Assembly (NCBI GenBank): GCA_015060705.1 | Contig: SUXY01000028.1 | Coordinates: 1-39,837, forward strand | From: Bacteroides sp. | GTDB taxonomy: Bacteria > Bacteroidota > Bacteroidia > Bacteroidales > Bacteroidaceae | Length of the DNA stretch: 39,837 bases | Direction: 5' to 3' | In this document: piece after piece, positions 31,560 to 39,837 of the stretch | How positions within the stretch are numbered: position 1 is the first letter of the stretch | Layout of the letters: every line of letters begins with the position of its first letter | Made by a program: the position numbers and the translations under genes | Notes under the pieces: model-generated | What the model was told of the DNA's origin: nothing | What the model saw: only the letters and a program-made list of their open reading frames with translations | Database searches by the model: none

Positions 31560-33422
31560 TTAGAACGGGAACAACAACGGCAATACAAATACCATAACAA
31601 TACCCATGATAATCTGCAACGGCAAACCTACCTTGATGTAATCCATGAAGGTATACTGACCGGCAGGCATCACGAGTGCATTAGGCGGAGTAGAGAACGG
31701 CGAAGCAAAGCACATGCTGGCTGCTACCGCTACTGCAAAGAGGAACGGAGTAGGATCTACATCAATCTGTATCGCACTATTCATGGCAATCGGTGCCAAA
31801 AGTACCGCTGTGGCCGTATTGCTGATAAACATTGTCATCAACGAAGTGGTGAAATAGATACCTGCCATCAAAGCGAACGGACCGTACACACCCAAACCGC
31901 TAACCAACGAGTTGGAAATATATTCCGAAGCTCCTGTCTTTTCCAAAGCCAATGACATCGGCATCATGGCGGCTATCAGCACGATACTTTCCCAATTAAT
32001 GGTTTTATAAGCAGCTTCCACGTTGCGGAAACAGCCCGTCAACACCATCAAAAGTCCGGCTATAATCACAGCAGTAACCGGTGCTACCGGAATGAATTCA
32101 AACACCATCATGCACACCATCAAAATCATGATAGCAGCCGCAATCGGTGCCTTATAGTCGAGTGTCACCTTGGCAGCTTCGGCCAAAGGTTGACCCAATA
32201 CCACCCATTCGGTATCATCCTGACTCAAACGGTCGATATTGGCCCAAGTACCTTGTACCAACAGCACATCACCACTATGCACCCGTTGATTACCTAAATC
32301 TCGCAATAGGTATTCATTATTACGACGGATACCCAAGATGTTGACATTAAACTTATCGCGGAAGCCACATTCCTTCACCGTCTGATTAATCAACTTGGAA
32401 GACGGCATCAATACGATTTCGGCAATACCAATATCGTAAAAGTCGAGTGCCTTTCCATCCTTTGCCATTTCTTCCGGTGAAGCGCTTTCCAACTTTTCCA
32501 ATTGATAGGCAATGACAAACTGTTCCATTTTATCCTGAGAGCCACGTACATAGAGTACATCCTCCAGTTGAAGTTGGGTACGAGGAGATACCATCTGCTG
32601 AGGTGCAGAAGGCTTCAAAAAACGACGCTGCGATGTATCACTTCGACGTACCTCGATGATGTTCAAACCATACTTACGACGTACATCCAGTTCGACAATG
32701 CTCTTTCCTTTTAACAAAGAAGTATTCAGTACTTTCAGACGATAGAGATTATCGGAAAGGCCGTATTCCTTCACCAATTCGTTCAAGCTCTTTCCCGACT
32801 GCCCCTTCTTTCCGTCTTTTCCACCTTTCTTGCTCAAGAACCATTTGGTCAATGGCAACAACACAATGGTACCTACCGTTACACAAATAAGACCTACCGG
32901 GAAGAACGAGAAGAACGAAAGTCCCTCAAAACCTCCAGATACCAACTGTTCATGAATGACCAAGTTGGGTGGAGTAGCAATCAAGGTAAACAACCCCATG
33001 CTGCTGGCAAAAGCCAACGGCATAAGCAAGCGGCTGGCATTGAGATTGGCACTGGCTGCCAAACTCACCACGATAGGAAGCATCAATGCTACCGTACCTG
33101 TATTACTTACAAAACCACCGATACCGGCTGTAACCAGCATCACTAACAAAAAAAGACGAGTCTCACTCTTTCCTGCTAACTTCAGGATGCGAGAACTGAT
33201 CATCTTTGCCAAGCCTGTTTGGAAAATTGCACCACCTACCACAAACAAGCCGACCATCATAATCACAACCGAATTGGAGAAACCCGACAAAGCCTCTGCC
33301 GGTGTCAGAATCTGAAAAATCAATAGCGCACATAAGGCACATAAGGCTACAATATCCGAACGGATTCTACCGTTTGCAAACAGAGCCGCAGAAATGATAA
33401 GAATAGCAATAGTTATCCACAT
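31560..33422 (-). CDS. SLC13-family transporter with two TrkA-C domains
   Basis: The 620-residue product is a polytopic inner-membrane transporter of the SLC13/DASS type: an N-terminal half of hydrophobic segments with the SNTGTVALMLP signature (typical SNT motif), a cytoplasmic insert with two TrkA-C (RCK_C) domains (about 200-385, containing GKSIVELDVRRKYGLNIIEVRR and GKALDFYDIGIAEIVLMPSSKL), and a C-terminal half with a second SNT motif (ISNTATAVLLAPI). Substrates in this family include dicarboxylates and sulfate; this one is unknown. The start MWITIAIL at 33422 is preferred because the TTG at 33452 lies inside a -7 promoter element. It is likely in one operon with queH. Confidence 0.88.
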   Translation of the reverse strand: MWITIAILIISAALFANGRIRSDIVALCALCALLIFQILTPAEALSGFSNSVVIMMVGLFVVGGAIFQTGLAKMISSRILKLAGKSETRLFLLVMLVTAGIGGFVSNTGTVALMLPIVVSLAASANLNASRLLMPLAFASSMGLFTLIATPPNLVIHEQLVSGGFEGLSFFSFFPVGLICVTVGTIVLLPLTKWFLSKKGGKDGKKGQSGKSLNELVKEYGLSDNLYRLKVLNTSLLKGKSIVELDVRRKYGLNIIEVRRSDTSQRRFLKPSAPQQMVSPRTQLQLEDVLYVRGSQDKMEQFVIAYQLEKLESASPEEMAKDGKALDFYDIGIAEIVLMPSSKLINQTVKECGFRDKFNVNILGIRRNNEYLLRDLGNQRVHSGDVLLVQGTWANIDRLSQDDTEWVVLGQPLAEAAKVTLDYKAPIAAAIMILMVCMMVFEFIPVAPVTAVIIAGLLMVLTGCFRNVEAAYKTINWESIVLIAAMMPMSLALEKTGASEYISNSLVSGLGVYGPFALMAGIYFTTSLMTMFISNTATAVLLAPIAMNSAIQIDVDPTPFLFAVAVAASMCFASPFSTPPNALVMPAGQYTFMDYIKVGLPLQIIMGIVMVFVLPLLFPF

Positions 33423-33449
33423 ATATAGACTTTTTATATTATCGGGTAA

Positions 33450-33457
33450 CAAAATTA
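33450..33457 (-). promoter_or_regulatory. -7 promoter element of the transporter gene
   Basis: On the minus strand TAATTTTG matches TAnnTTTG, 27 bp before the ATG at 33422. The -33 region is not convincing. Confidence 0.5.
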
Positions 33458-33501
33458 ATGAAAATATAGTTCTTATTCTTCGCCTTACCCCATAAATTAA
33501 T

Positions 33502-33509
33502 TACTTTTG
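33502..33509 (+). promoter_or_regulatory. -7 promoter element of the menaquinone operon
   Basis: TACTTTTG lies 28 bp before the first gene (ATG at 33538). No other promoter motif is evident between the following genes, which are packed or overlapping. Confidence 0.6.
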
Positions 33510-33537
33510 TGGTACTTTATTAAAACTAGAACGGATT

Positions 33538-33951
33538 ATGATGAAAGATACGGCTTCCGAACGTGCTTATTTAGGAAATTCCTTGGAGAATCAGTTGGGG
33601 ATTGTATTTCTGCCGACTGATGCCGACGGTACTACGCATGCCGAAATGCCGGTGGATCACCGGACTTGTCAACCTTACGGCACTTTGCATGGTGGCGCAT
33701 CTTTGGCATTGGCCGAATCATTGGCAGGACATGGTTCATGGGAACATTGCGCCCCCAATGAAATTCCTTTCGGAATGCAAGTAAACGGCAACCACATATC
33801 TCCCGTAAAGGTAGGCAACAAAGTGCATGCCAGTGGTAAACTGATACATAAAGGCAGTACAACACATATTTGGGACATTACCATAACTTCCACAACCGGT
33901 AAATTGGTTGCCAGTATTCGAGTAGTCAACTACATCATCAGAAAGAAATGA
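33538..33951 (+). CDS. menI: Hotdog-fold thioesterase, probable DHNA-CoA hydrolase MenI
   Basis: The 137-residue product is a PaaI-type hotdog thioesterase with the conserved helix YGTLHGGASLALAESLAGHGS and the strand pattern VNGNHISPVKVGNKVHASGKLIHKGSTTHIWDITI. The Glu in the LAE segment is the likely catalytic residue, as in DHNA-CoA thioesterases. It lies directly in front of menF with a 4-bp overlap, so the role in releasing 1,4-dihydroxy-2-naphthoate from its CoA ester is strongly suggested by context. ATGs at 33538 and 33541 are both possible starts. Confidence 0.82.
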   Translation: MMKDTASERAYLGNSLENQLGIVFLPTDADGTTHAEMPVDHRTCQPYGTLHGGASLALAESLAGHGSWEHCAPNEIPFGMQVNGNHISPVKVGNKVHASGKLIHKGSTTHIWDITITSTTGKLVASIRVVNYIIRKK

Positions 33952-35069
33952 GACTTCCCGACAATCATACCCACCGACTGATCGATTGCTTGACCCGTAG
34001 CCGATTCAGTTTTGCACTCTACCGTTTGCCATGGACCGATGAATGCTATTTCATTCTACAGACATCGGAAGAGATAAAGACATTAAGCGATATTGCTGAG
34101 CTAAACGGTAAGCAAGGATTTGTCATCGCTCCTTTCCAACAGACGGAGGAGCACCCCATTGTATTGATACGTCCTGATGTAACAGCATACGACTGGGCGG
34201 AAATTACAAAAGCTATCACTTCACTGAAATATGCAGATGCCATCTTGACTTGCAAACCATCGGCTAGCATCCCCGTAACGGCTCTGAACGAAGAGGAACG
34301 ATACAGCCGGTATTTTGCAGCATTCAACCGGTTCATGGAACCATTAAAAACGAAGAAAGTAAAGAAACTGGTACTTTCACGTCCGACATTCTGTCCTATC
34401 AACGAAGAATTCTCTCCATTGGAAACCTTCATAAAGGCTTGTAATGCCTATCCACGGATGATGATTTATTTGTGCCATACTCCCGTTTCGGGTACTTGGT
34501 TGGGTAGTACTCCCGAAATATTGTTGAGTGGACATGCCATGAATTGGAAAACGGTTGCATTGGCAGGTACAATGCCAATTGAAAATGAAGTAGAACCAAC
34601 GGAATGGAGCCCCAAGAATCAAGAGGAGCAATCCATCGTTGCGGAATATGTACGGAAAATCGTGAAGAAGCATGGACGAAAAATGCTAGAGAAAGGTCCT
34701 TACACCGCCAGAGCCGGTCAATTGGTCCATCTGAAAACCGATTTCCTATTCCAATTGAAAGAAACCGGATTCTTGGGGGATTTGTTGAAAGAACTTCATC
34801 CTACTCCAGCTGTATGTGGACTTCCCAAAGAAGAAGCCTACCGGTTCATTACAGAACATGAAGGTTATGACCGCCGTTATTATTCGGGATTTGTAGGTTG
34901 GATAGATCCAGAAGGTCAAACGGATGTCTATGTGAATCTACGATGCATGGAAATCCGTTCGACAGAAGCCAAGTTATATGCCGGTGGCGGTATTCTTCCT
35001 TCATCCGAAGTTCGATCCGAATGGGATGAAACGGGAGAAAAGATGAAAACGATGAAAAACTTATTATAA
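33948..35069 (+). CDS. menF: Isochorismate synthase MenF
   Basis: The enzyme turns chorismate into isochorismate, the entry step of menaquinone synthesis. The 373-residue product carries the chorismate-binding domain in its C-terminal two thirds: [31 protein letters not shown], then [33 protein letters not shown] and the final [26 protein letters not shown] with a Glu and Gly-rich end (YAGGGI). It is shorter than E. coli MenF (431) because of a reduced N-terminal part. It overlaps menI by 4 bp and is 2 bp before menD. Confidence 0.92.
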   Translation: MRLPDNHTHRLIDCLTRSRFSFALYRLPWTDECYFILQTSEEIKTLSDIAELNGKQGFVIAPFQQTEEHPIVLIRPDVTAYDWAEITKAITSLKYADAILTCKPSASIPVTALNEEERYSRYFAAFNRFMEPLKTKKVKKLVLSRPTFCPINEEFSPLETFIKACNAYPRMMIYLCHTPVSGTWLGSTPEILLSGHAMNWKTVALAGTMPIENEVEPTEWSPKNQEEQSIVAEYVRKIVKKHGRKMLEKGPYTARAGQLVHLKTDFLFQLKETGFLGDLLKELHPTPAVCGLPKEEAYRFITEHEGYDRRYYSGFVGWIDPEGQTDVYVNLRCMEIRSTEAKLYAGGGILPSSEVRSEWDETGEKMKTMKNLL

Positions 35070-35071
35070 GC

Positions 35072-36742
35072 ATGTATTCAGATAAAAAAAGCATATTACA
35101 ACTGGCCGCTTTATTGAAGGCACACGGTGTACGAAAAATCGTACTCTGTCCAGGTAGCCGTAATGCAGCCATTGTACATACCCTTGCCAACATTGAAGAC
35201 TTCACTTGCTATTCGGTAACCGATGAACGAAGCGCAGGCTTCTTTGCGATTGGACTTTCCCAACAAGGAGGTGGACCGGCTGCCGTTTGTTGCACTTCCG
35301 GTTCGGCATTGCTCAATTTGCATCCCGCTGTAGCCGAGGCTTATTACCAACAAATACCTTTGATTGTTATTTCGGCCGACCGACCGGCAGCTTGGATTGG
35401 ACAAATGGACGGACAAACGATTCCCCAACCGAATGTTTTCAGTTCGCTTGTCAAAATGTCAGTCAATTTACCCGAAGTACATACCGAGGAAGACGAATGG
35501 CATTGTAACCGACTCATCAACGAAGCGATATTGGAAACCAATCATCATGGAAAGGGCCCGGTACACATCAATGTTCCTATATCAGAGCCTATCTATCGCT
35601 TCACCGCCAAAGAACTCCCGGAAGTACGCGTCATCACCCGTTATCAAGGCTTGAATGTCTATGACCGTGATTATAAGGAGTTGATAGCCCGAATGAATGA
35701 CTACAACAAGCGAATGGTGGTAGTAGGACAAATGTCCCTCATCTATCAGTTCGACAAAAAATTCATCAAGCCGTTGTCGAAGAACTTTACCTGGTTGGCA
35801 GAACATCTGAGCAATCAGACTGCTCCTAGTGAACCTATCAAGAATTTCGATGTAGCTATCTCGGCCATGAATGAAGAACGTCAACAACAGATGACTCCCG
35901 ATTTGCTCATCACTTATGGCGGACACATCGTATCAAAGCAACTGAAGAAATATTTGCGGAATCATCCACCCAAGGAACATTGGCACATCACGCCAGACGG
36001 AAAAGTAGCCGACTTATTTGGTTGTCTGACAACGGTTATCGAAATGGATCCGTTCGAGTTTCTGGAAAAGATTGCTTTCATGCTCGACAATAAACCGACG
36101 GTATATCCGATGATGTGGGAAAATTGGTGCAAGACCTTTCCAACTCCAACACTCCCCTATTCCCAAATCAGCATTACCGGTGACTTGATTCAAGCGCTTC
36201 CGGCCCCTTGTGCATTGCACTTGGCAAACAGTTCGACAGTACGTTATGCACAACTCTTTCCGCTTTCTCCGGAAGTGGAAGTGTGTTGTAACCGTGGGGT
36301 AAATGGTATCGAAGGTTCCTTATCTTCGGCATTGGGATATGCAGCAGCTTCTGAAAAGCTTAACTTCGTGATTATCGGAGACTTGAGTTTCTTCTACGAC
36401 ATGAACGCCTTGTGGTGTACCCACTTCCACAACAATCTTCGCATCTTATTGCTGAACAACGAAGGAGGCGAAATCTTCCACACCCTTCCAGGGATGGATA
36501 AATCGGGAGGTAATTCCCGGAAGTTCATCACCGCCGAACATCAGACATCCGCCAAAGGTTGGGCAGAAGAACGGGGATTCATCTACAATAAGATTAGCAA
36601 TTCAGAAGAATGGCAAGAAGCATTGACCACCTTTGCTTCTCCTGAAGAACAATCGCAACCAATGTTCCTCGAAGTCATGACCGACAAGGGAGAAGATACC
36701 CGTTTATTAAGAGAATACTATAAAAGTTTGAAGAATAAATAA
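35072..36742 (+). CDS. menD: SEPHCHC synthase MenD
   Basis: The thiamine-diphosphate enzyme joins isochorismate and 2-oxoglutarate to give SEPHCHC. The 556-residue product has the typical N-terminus [19 protein letters not shown], the catalytic-Glu region [16 protein letters not shown], the segment [40 protein letters not shown], and the cofactor-binding motif [13 protein letters not shown]...[10 protein letters not shown] in the C-terminal domain. Its length matches E. coli MenD (556). It is in the centre of the men operon, 2 bp after menF and 10 bp before menB. Confidence 0.95.
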   Translation: MYSDKKSILQLAALLKAHGVRKIVLCPGSRNAAIVHTLANIEDFTCYSVTDERSAGFFAIGLSQQGGGPAAVCCTSGSALLNLHPAVAEAYYQQIPLIVISADRPAAWIGQMDGQTIPQPNVFSSLVKMSVNLPEVHTEEDEWHCNRLINEAILETNHHGKGPVHINVPISEPIYRFTAKELPEVRVITRYQGLNVYDRDYKELIARMNDYNKRMVVVGQMSLIYQFDKKFIKPLSKNFTWLAEHLSNQTAPSEPIKNFDVAISAMNEERQQQMTPDLLITYGGHIVSKQLKKYLRNHPPKEHWHITPDGKVADLFGCLTTVIEMDPFEFLEKIAFMLDNKPTVYPMMWENWCKTFPTPTLPYSQISITGDLIQALPAPCALHLANSSTVRYAQLFPLSPEVEVCCNRGVNGIEGSLSSALGYAAASEKLNFVIIGDLSFFYDMNALWCTHFHNNLRILLLNNEGGEIFHTLPGMDKSGGNSRKFITAEHQTSAKGWAEERGFIYNKISNSEEWQEALTTFASPEEQSQPMFLEVMTDKGEDTRLLREYYKSLKNK

Positions 36743-36752
36743 AAGAATCGAT

Positions 36753-37574
36753 ATGGAAAAAAGAGAATGGAAAACCATCAAGGAATATCAAGACATCTTG
36801 TTTGAATTCTATAACGGCATCGCCAAGATTACGATCAATCGCCCGCGTTATCGCAATGCCTTTACACCTACTACAACCACTGAAATCAGCGATGCACTCT
36901 ACTATTGCCGTGAGTGTCAAGACATTAATGTAGTCGTATTGACCGGTGCCGGTGACAAGGCTTTCTGTAGCGGTGGTGACATGAACGTGAAAGGTCGTGG
37001 TGGATATGTAGGTACCGATGGTGTACCTCGTCTGAATGTACTCGATGTACAGAAGCAAATCCGTTCGCTTCCGAAACCGGTAATTGCCATGGTGAATGGT
37101 TTTGCTATCGGTGGTGGTCATGTACTCCATGTAGTATGCGACTTATCTATCGCTTCTGAAAATGCCATCTTTGGTCAGACTGGTCCGAAAGTAGGTAGCT
37201 TCGATGCCGGATTCGGTTCTTCTTATTTGGCACGTTGCGTCGGTCAAAAGAAAGCTCGTGAAATTTGGTTCCTTTGCCGTCAGTACAATGCACAGGAAGC
37301 CCTCGAAATGGGATTGGTGAACAAAGTGGTACCATTCGACCAATTGGAAGACGAAGTGGTAGCTTGGGCAGAACAGATGATGCTTCACAGTCCATTGGCT
37401 CTCCGTATGATCAAGGCCGGTCTCAATGCCGAACTCGATGGTCAAGCAGGTATTCAGGAATTGGCAGGCGATGCCACCATGCTTTATTACATGACCGACG
37501 AAGCACAAGAAGGCGGCAAGGCATTCTTGGAAAAGCGCAAACCTAGATTCCAGGATTATCCTAAGTTCCCTTGA
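36753..37574 (+). CDS. menB: 1,4-dihydroxy-2-naphthoyl-CoA synthase MenB
   Basis: The enzyme closes the naphthoquinone ring from o-succinylbenzoyl-CoA. The 273-residue product is of the crotonase fold: [17 protein letters not shown], the oxyanion-hole segment [70 protein letters not shown], and the family-specific [29 protein letters not shown]-terminus. Its length is normal for MenB. It is the fourth gene of the operon and lies 1 bp before menC. Confidence 0.95.
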   Translation: MEKREWKTIKEYQDILFEFYNGIAKITINRPRYRNAFTPTTTTEISDALYYCRECQDINVVVLTGAGDKAFCSGGDMNVKGRGGYVGTDGVPRLNVLDVQKQIRSLPKPVIAMVNGFAIGGGHVLHVVCDLSIASENAIFGQTGPKVGSFDAGFGSSYLARCVGQKKAREIWFLCRQYNAQEALEMGLVNKVVPFDQLEDEVVAWAEQMMLHSPLALRMIKAGLNAELDGQAGIQELAGDATMLYYMTDEAQEGGKAFLEKRKPRFQDYPKFP

Positions 37575-37575
37575 T

Positions 37576-38634
37576 ATGTTCAAGACCGAAGTTATTCATA
37601 AACAATTACACTTCAAGCAACCGGCAGGCACTTCTCGTGGCGTTTATACCACGAGAAATGTCTGGTATATCGTCTTGACCGATACTGAGAACCCTCATCA
37701 TTATGGTATAGGCGAATGTGCTCCTCTTCCAGCCTTGAGTTGCGATGATGTACCTGAATACGAAAGTATTCTGAAGGATACTTGCAGACAGTTGGAAAAA
37801 AATGCCGATACTGTTTTAGAAAATCTCAAGAACTTTCCTTCTATCCGCTTTGGGGTAGAAACTGCATTGACGCATTATCAAACCCAAAGCCTGCAACTTT
37901 GGCATACACCATTCAGCCAAGGAAAAGAAGGCATCCCCATCAATGGATTGATATGGATGGGCAACTTCGATGAAATGTATCAACGCATTGAAGATAAAAT
38001 GCGCCAGGGATTCCGATGCATCAAACTGAAAATCGGTGCAATTGATTTCGACAAGGAACTGGAACTATTGGCTCATATCCGCAAACATTTCACTCCCGAA
38101 CAGATTGAGTTACGAGTGGATGCTAATGGAGCCTTCTCTCCTTCCGATGCTCTTGAAAAACTGAAGCAATTATCTGAATATCAGCTTCACAGTATCGAAC
38201 AACCCATCCGTGCAGGACAATGGAAAGAGATGGCAAAACTATGCGATAATCCTCCCTTCCCAATCGCTTTGGATGAAGAATTGATAGGCATCAACCATCT
38301 ATCCCAGAAAATTGAATTGTTAGACACTATCCGTCCTCAATACATCATCCTAAAACCTTCGCTTCATGGAGGTATCAGCGGTTCGAAAGAGTGGATTGAC
38401 TTAGCCACCGAAAGAGGTATCGGTTCCTGGGTGACATCGGCATTAGAATCAAACATCGGACTGAATGCCATTGCTCAATGGACAGCTACTCTTCAGCCTA
38501 CCCTACCACAAGGACTGGGAACCGGATTACTCTTTACTGACAATATCGACTATCCGCTGCACATTGAAGGAGATTGTCTATGGTATCATCCGGAAGAAAA
38601 TGAACCAGACATTTTGAAATGGTTAAGATCATGA
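37576..38634 (+). CDS. menC: o-Succinylbenzoate synthase MenC
   Basis: The enzyme dehydrates SHCHC to o-succinylbenzoate. The 352-residue product belongs to the enolase superfamily: a capping domain (IGECAPLPALSC, FPSIRFGVETALTHYQ), then the barrel with the KLKIGAIDF segment (K-x-K catalytic lysines), the metal ligands in LRVDANGAFS, SIEQPI and ALDEEL, and the second lysine in ILKPSLHGG. All expected residues are in place. It starts 1 bp after menB ends and overlaps menE (ATGA). Confidence 0.92.
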   Translation: MFKTEVIHKQLHFKQPAGTSRGVYTTRNVWYIVLTDTENPHHYGIGECAPLPALSCDDVPEYESILKDTCRQLEKNADTVLENLKNFPSIRFGVETALTHYQTQSLQLWHTPFSQGKEGIPINGLIWMGNFDEMYQRIEDKMRQGFRCIKLKIGAIDFDKELELLAHIRKHFTPEQIELRVDANGAFSPSDALEKLKQLSEYQLHSIEQPIRAGQWKEMAKLCDNPPFPIALDEELIGINHLSQKIELLDTIRPQYIILKPSLHGGISGSKEWIDLATERGIGSWVTSALESNIGLNAIAQWTATLQPTLPQGLGTGLLFTDNIDYPLHIEGDCLWYHPEENEPDILKWLRS

Positions 38635-39620
38635 CACTCAACGAATTTCTCCAAGACCTAAAAGCCTTCTTGCAAGAATGGCACAACGACGAACCAACGG
38701 TATGGGTACATACCTCCGGATCGACCGGTACCCCCAAGCCGCTACAAGTCGAAAAAGAACGGATGAAAGCCAGTGCCCGACTGACTTGTCAATTCCTAGG
38801 TTTAAAGGAAGGAGATACGGCCCTACTCTGTATGCCTTTGCAATACATAGCCGGGAAAATGGTCGTTGTCCGTTCATTAGTAGCTGGATTGAGACTTATA
38901 CCGGTAGCCCCTTGCGGACATCCACTGAAAGATTTGAAGGAAGCGCCCACCTTTGCAGCCATGATACCAATGCAGGTATACAACTCGCTACAAGTTCCAG
39001 AAGAAAAGCATATTTTAAAGAATATCCAGCATCTGATTATTGGCGGAGGAGCTATCGACACCTCTTTAGCCAACGAACTGAAATACTTTCCCAACCAAGT
39101 TTGGAGTACATACGGCATGACGGAAACACTCTCACACATTGCCCTTCGACGCTTGAACGGAAAAGAAGCTTCCGATTGGTATACACCTTTCGATAGTGTA
39201 CGTATCCGATTGAGTGAGGAAGACACCTTGATAATCTATGCTCCCAATGTCTGTGCTGAAGAATTAGCCACTAACGATATCGCAGAAATCAATGAAGAAG
39301 GGAAATTCCGTATTTTAGGGAGAAAAGACAATACCATAAACAGTGGTGGAGTAAAGGTTCAAATGGAACAAGTGGAAGCATTGCTCCGAGAACATCTATC
39401 TATCCCTATCCAAATCACAGCTGCACCGGATACTAAATTCGGTGAAATTGTGGTACTTTTATACCCGAAAGTAGAAGATGTAAAAGCAATAAAAGCTGTT
39501 TGTGAAAAAGAGCTCCCTCTTTATTGGCAACCCAAACGCTACATTCCTGTCGAAACACTTCCATTAACAGGTACTGGTAAATCCGACAGAGCCACCGCTC
39601 GTCAAATAGCAAAAAAATAG
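38631..39620 (+). CDS. menE: o-Succinylbenzoate-CoA ligase MenE
   Basis: The enzyme adenylates o-succinylbenzoate and links it to CoA. The 329-residue product has the AMP-binding P-loop VHTSGSTGTPKPLQ near the start, STYGMTETLSHIAL, and the end motif RFRILGRKDNTINSGGVKVQMEQVE, with a final GTGKSDRATARQI that includes the adenylation-domain lysine (GTGKSDR). It lacks the long N-terminal part of E. coli MenE (451), a compact form typical of Bacteroidetes. The ATG at 38631 is preferred to 38619 because it overlaps the menC stop as ATGA. Confidence 0.9.
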   Translation: MTLNEFLQDLKAFLQEWHNDEPTVWVHTSGSTGTPKPLQVEKERMKASARLTCQFLGLKEGDTALLCMPLQYIAGKMVVVRSLVAGLRLIPVAPCGHPLKDLKEAPTFAAMIPMQVYNSLQVPEEKHILKNIQHLIIGGGAIDTSLANELKYFPNQVWSTYGMTETLSHIALRRLNGKEASDWYTPFDSVRIRLSEEDTLIIYAPNVCAEELATNDIAEINEEGKFRILGRKDNTINSGGVKVQMEQVEALLREHLSIPIQITAAPDTKFGEIVVLLYPKVEDVKAIKAVCEKELPLYWQPKRYIPVETLPLTGTGKSDRATARQIAKK

Positions 39621-39649
39621 CGTGCAACCAAACAGTTACACGCTATTTT
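39614..39649. terminator. Terminator between menE and dnaK
   Basis: An 11-bp stem (39614-39624 with 39639-39649) and a 14-nt loop overlaps the end of menE and has T and A runs on both sides. It can end both the men operon and the convergent dnaK transcript. Confidence 0.75.
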
Positions 39650-39671
39650 ACTATTTACCAAGTTATCGAAA

Positions 39672-39837
39672 TTACTTAACTTCTTCAAAGTCAGCATCTT
39701 GAATATCTTCCTTACCGCCTTGGTTAGATTGTTGCTGACCACCGGCGTTAGGACCTTGCTGAGCACCACCCTGAGCACCGCTCTGGGCATACATTTCAGC
39801 GCTTGCAGCCTGGAATGCGTTGTTCAATTCAGCCATT
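39672..39837 (-). CDS. dnaK: Chaperone DnaK, C-terminal end only
   Basis: The frame runs off the right edge of the window. The visible 54 residues are the helical end of the lid ([18 protein letters not shown]), the low-complexity Gly/Gln/Ala/Asn linker ([23 protein letters not shown]) and the final [13 protein letters not shown]. The EEVK ending is the typical co-chaperone-binding tail of bacterial DnaK. The rest of the gene, and hence its integrity, cannot be judged from here. Confidence 0.9.
   Translation of the reverse strand, partial: MAELNNAFQAASAEMYAQSGAQGGAQQGPNAGGQQQSNQGGKEDIQDADFEEVK

Noticed and set aside
33423-33452. Upstream TTG start for the SLC13 transporter
   Set aside because: This codon lies inside the predicted -7 promoter element, so it would not be in the mRNA; ATG 33422 is used.

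Overview
The window is from a member of the Bacteroidales, most likely a Bacteroides/Phocaeicola-type gut bacterium. The evidence is the many promoters with the Bacteroidetes -7 motif TAnnTTTG (for example TTTG-N20-TACCTTTG before a tRNA gene), an STN-type TonB-dependent receptor next to an ECF sigma/FecR pair, a complete-looking menaquinone operon ending in a short MenE, TrpB2, MutS2 and a DnaK tail typical of the phylum.

Region 1 (1-12.0 kb) is mostly small secreted proteins, lipoproteins and zinc-ribbon proteins of unknown function. It starts inside an unrecognised gene. A divergent lytic-transglycosylase-like protein, a secreted protein behind a leader with mutually exclusive hairpins, two small lipoproteins and a ParE-like toxin-antitoxin pair follow. 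From 5129 to 12017 all genes point the same way: four proteins carry CxxC zinc ribbons (three of them with membrane segments) and are interleaved with one lipoprotein and three exported proteins. The promoter of this block abuts an array of six ATTGACGATT-type motifs. Three copies of a palindromic mobile-repeat-like element sit between genes.

Region 2 (12.1-20.3 kb) is housekeeping: a broken IS4-type transposase, mutS2, an L-serine dehydratase, a lipoprotein, trpB2, tRNA-Glu, a secreted esterase and an HU-like DNA-binding protein.

Region 3 (20.5-31.0 kb) is the most unusual part. Two TonB-dependent receptors share about 1 kb of almost identical 5' DNA (leader, signal peptide, STN, carboxypeptidase-like and plug domains) and identical last 31 codons, but have clearly different beta-barrels. 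Remnants of a third receptor lie between them. Each unit carries different toxin-antitoxin or RhuM-like cargo, and a repeated hairpin element precedes the first unit, separates it from the second, and separates the second from the third. An ECF sigma factor and its FecR anti-sigma follow, so the identical STN domains probably report to one shared signalling output while the barrels differ.

Region 4 (31.0-39.8 kb) has queH and an SLC13-family transporter on the minus strand, then the menaquinone operon menI-menF-menD-menB-menC-menE on the plus strand with tightly packed or overlapping genes, and finally the 3' end of dnaK converging on it. All assignments are from reading the sequence and recalled family features; no database search was run.
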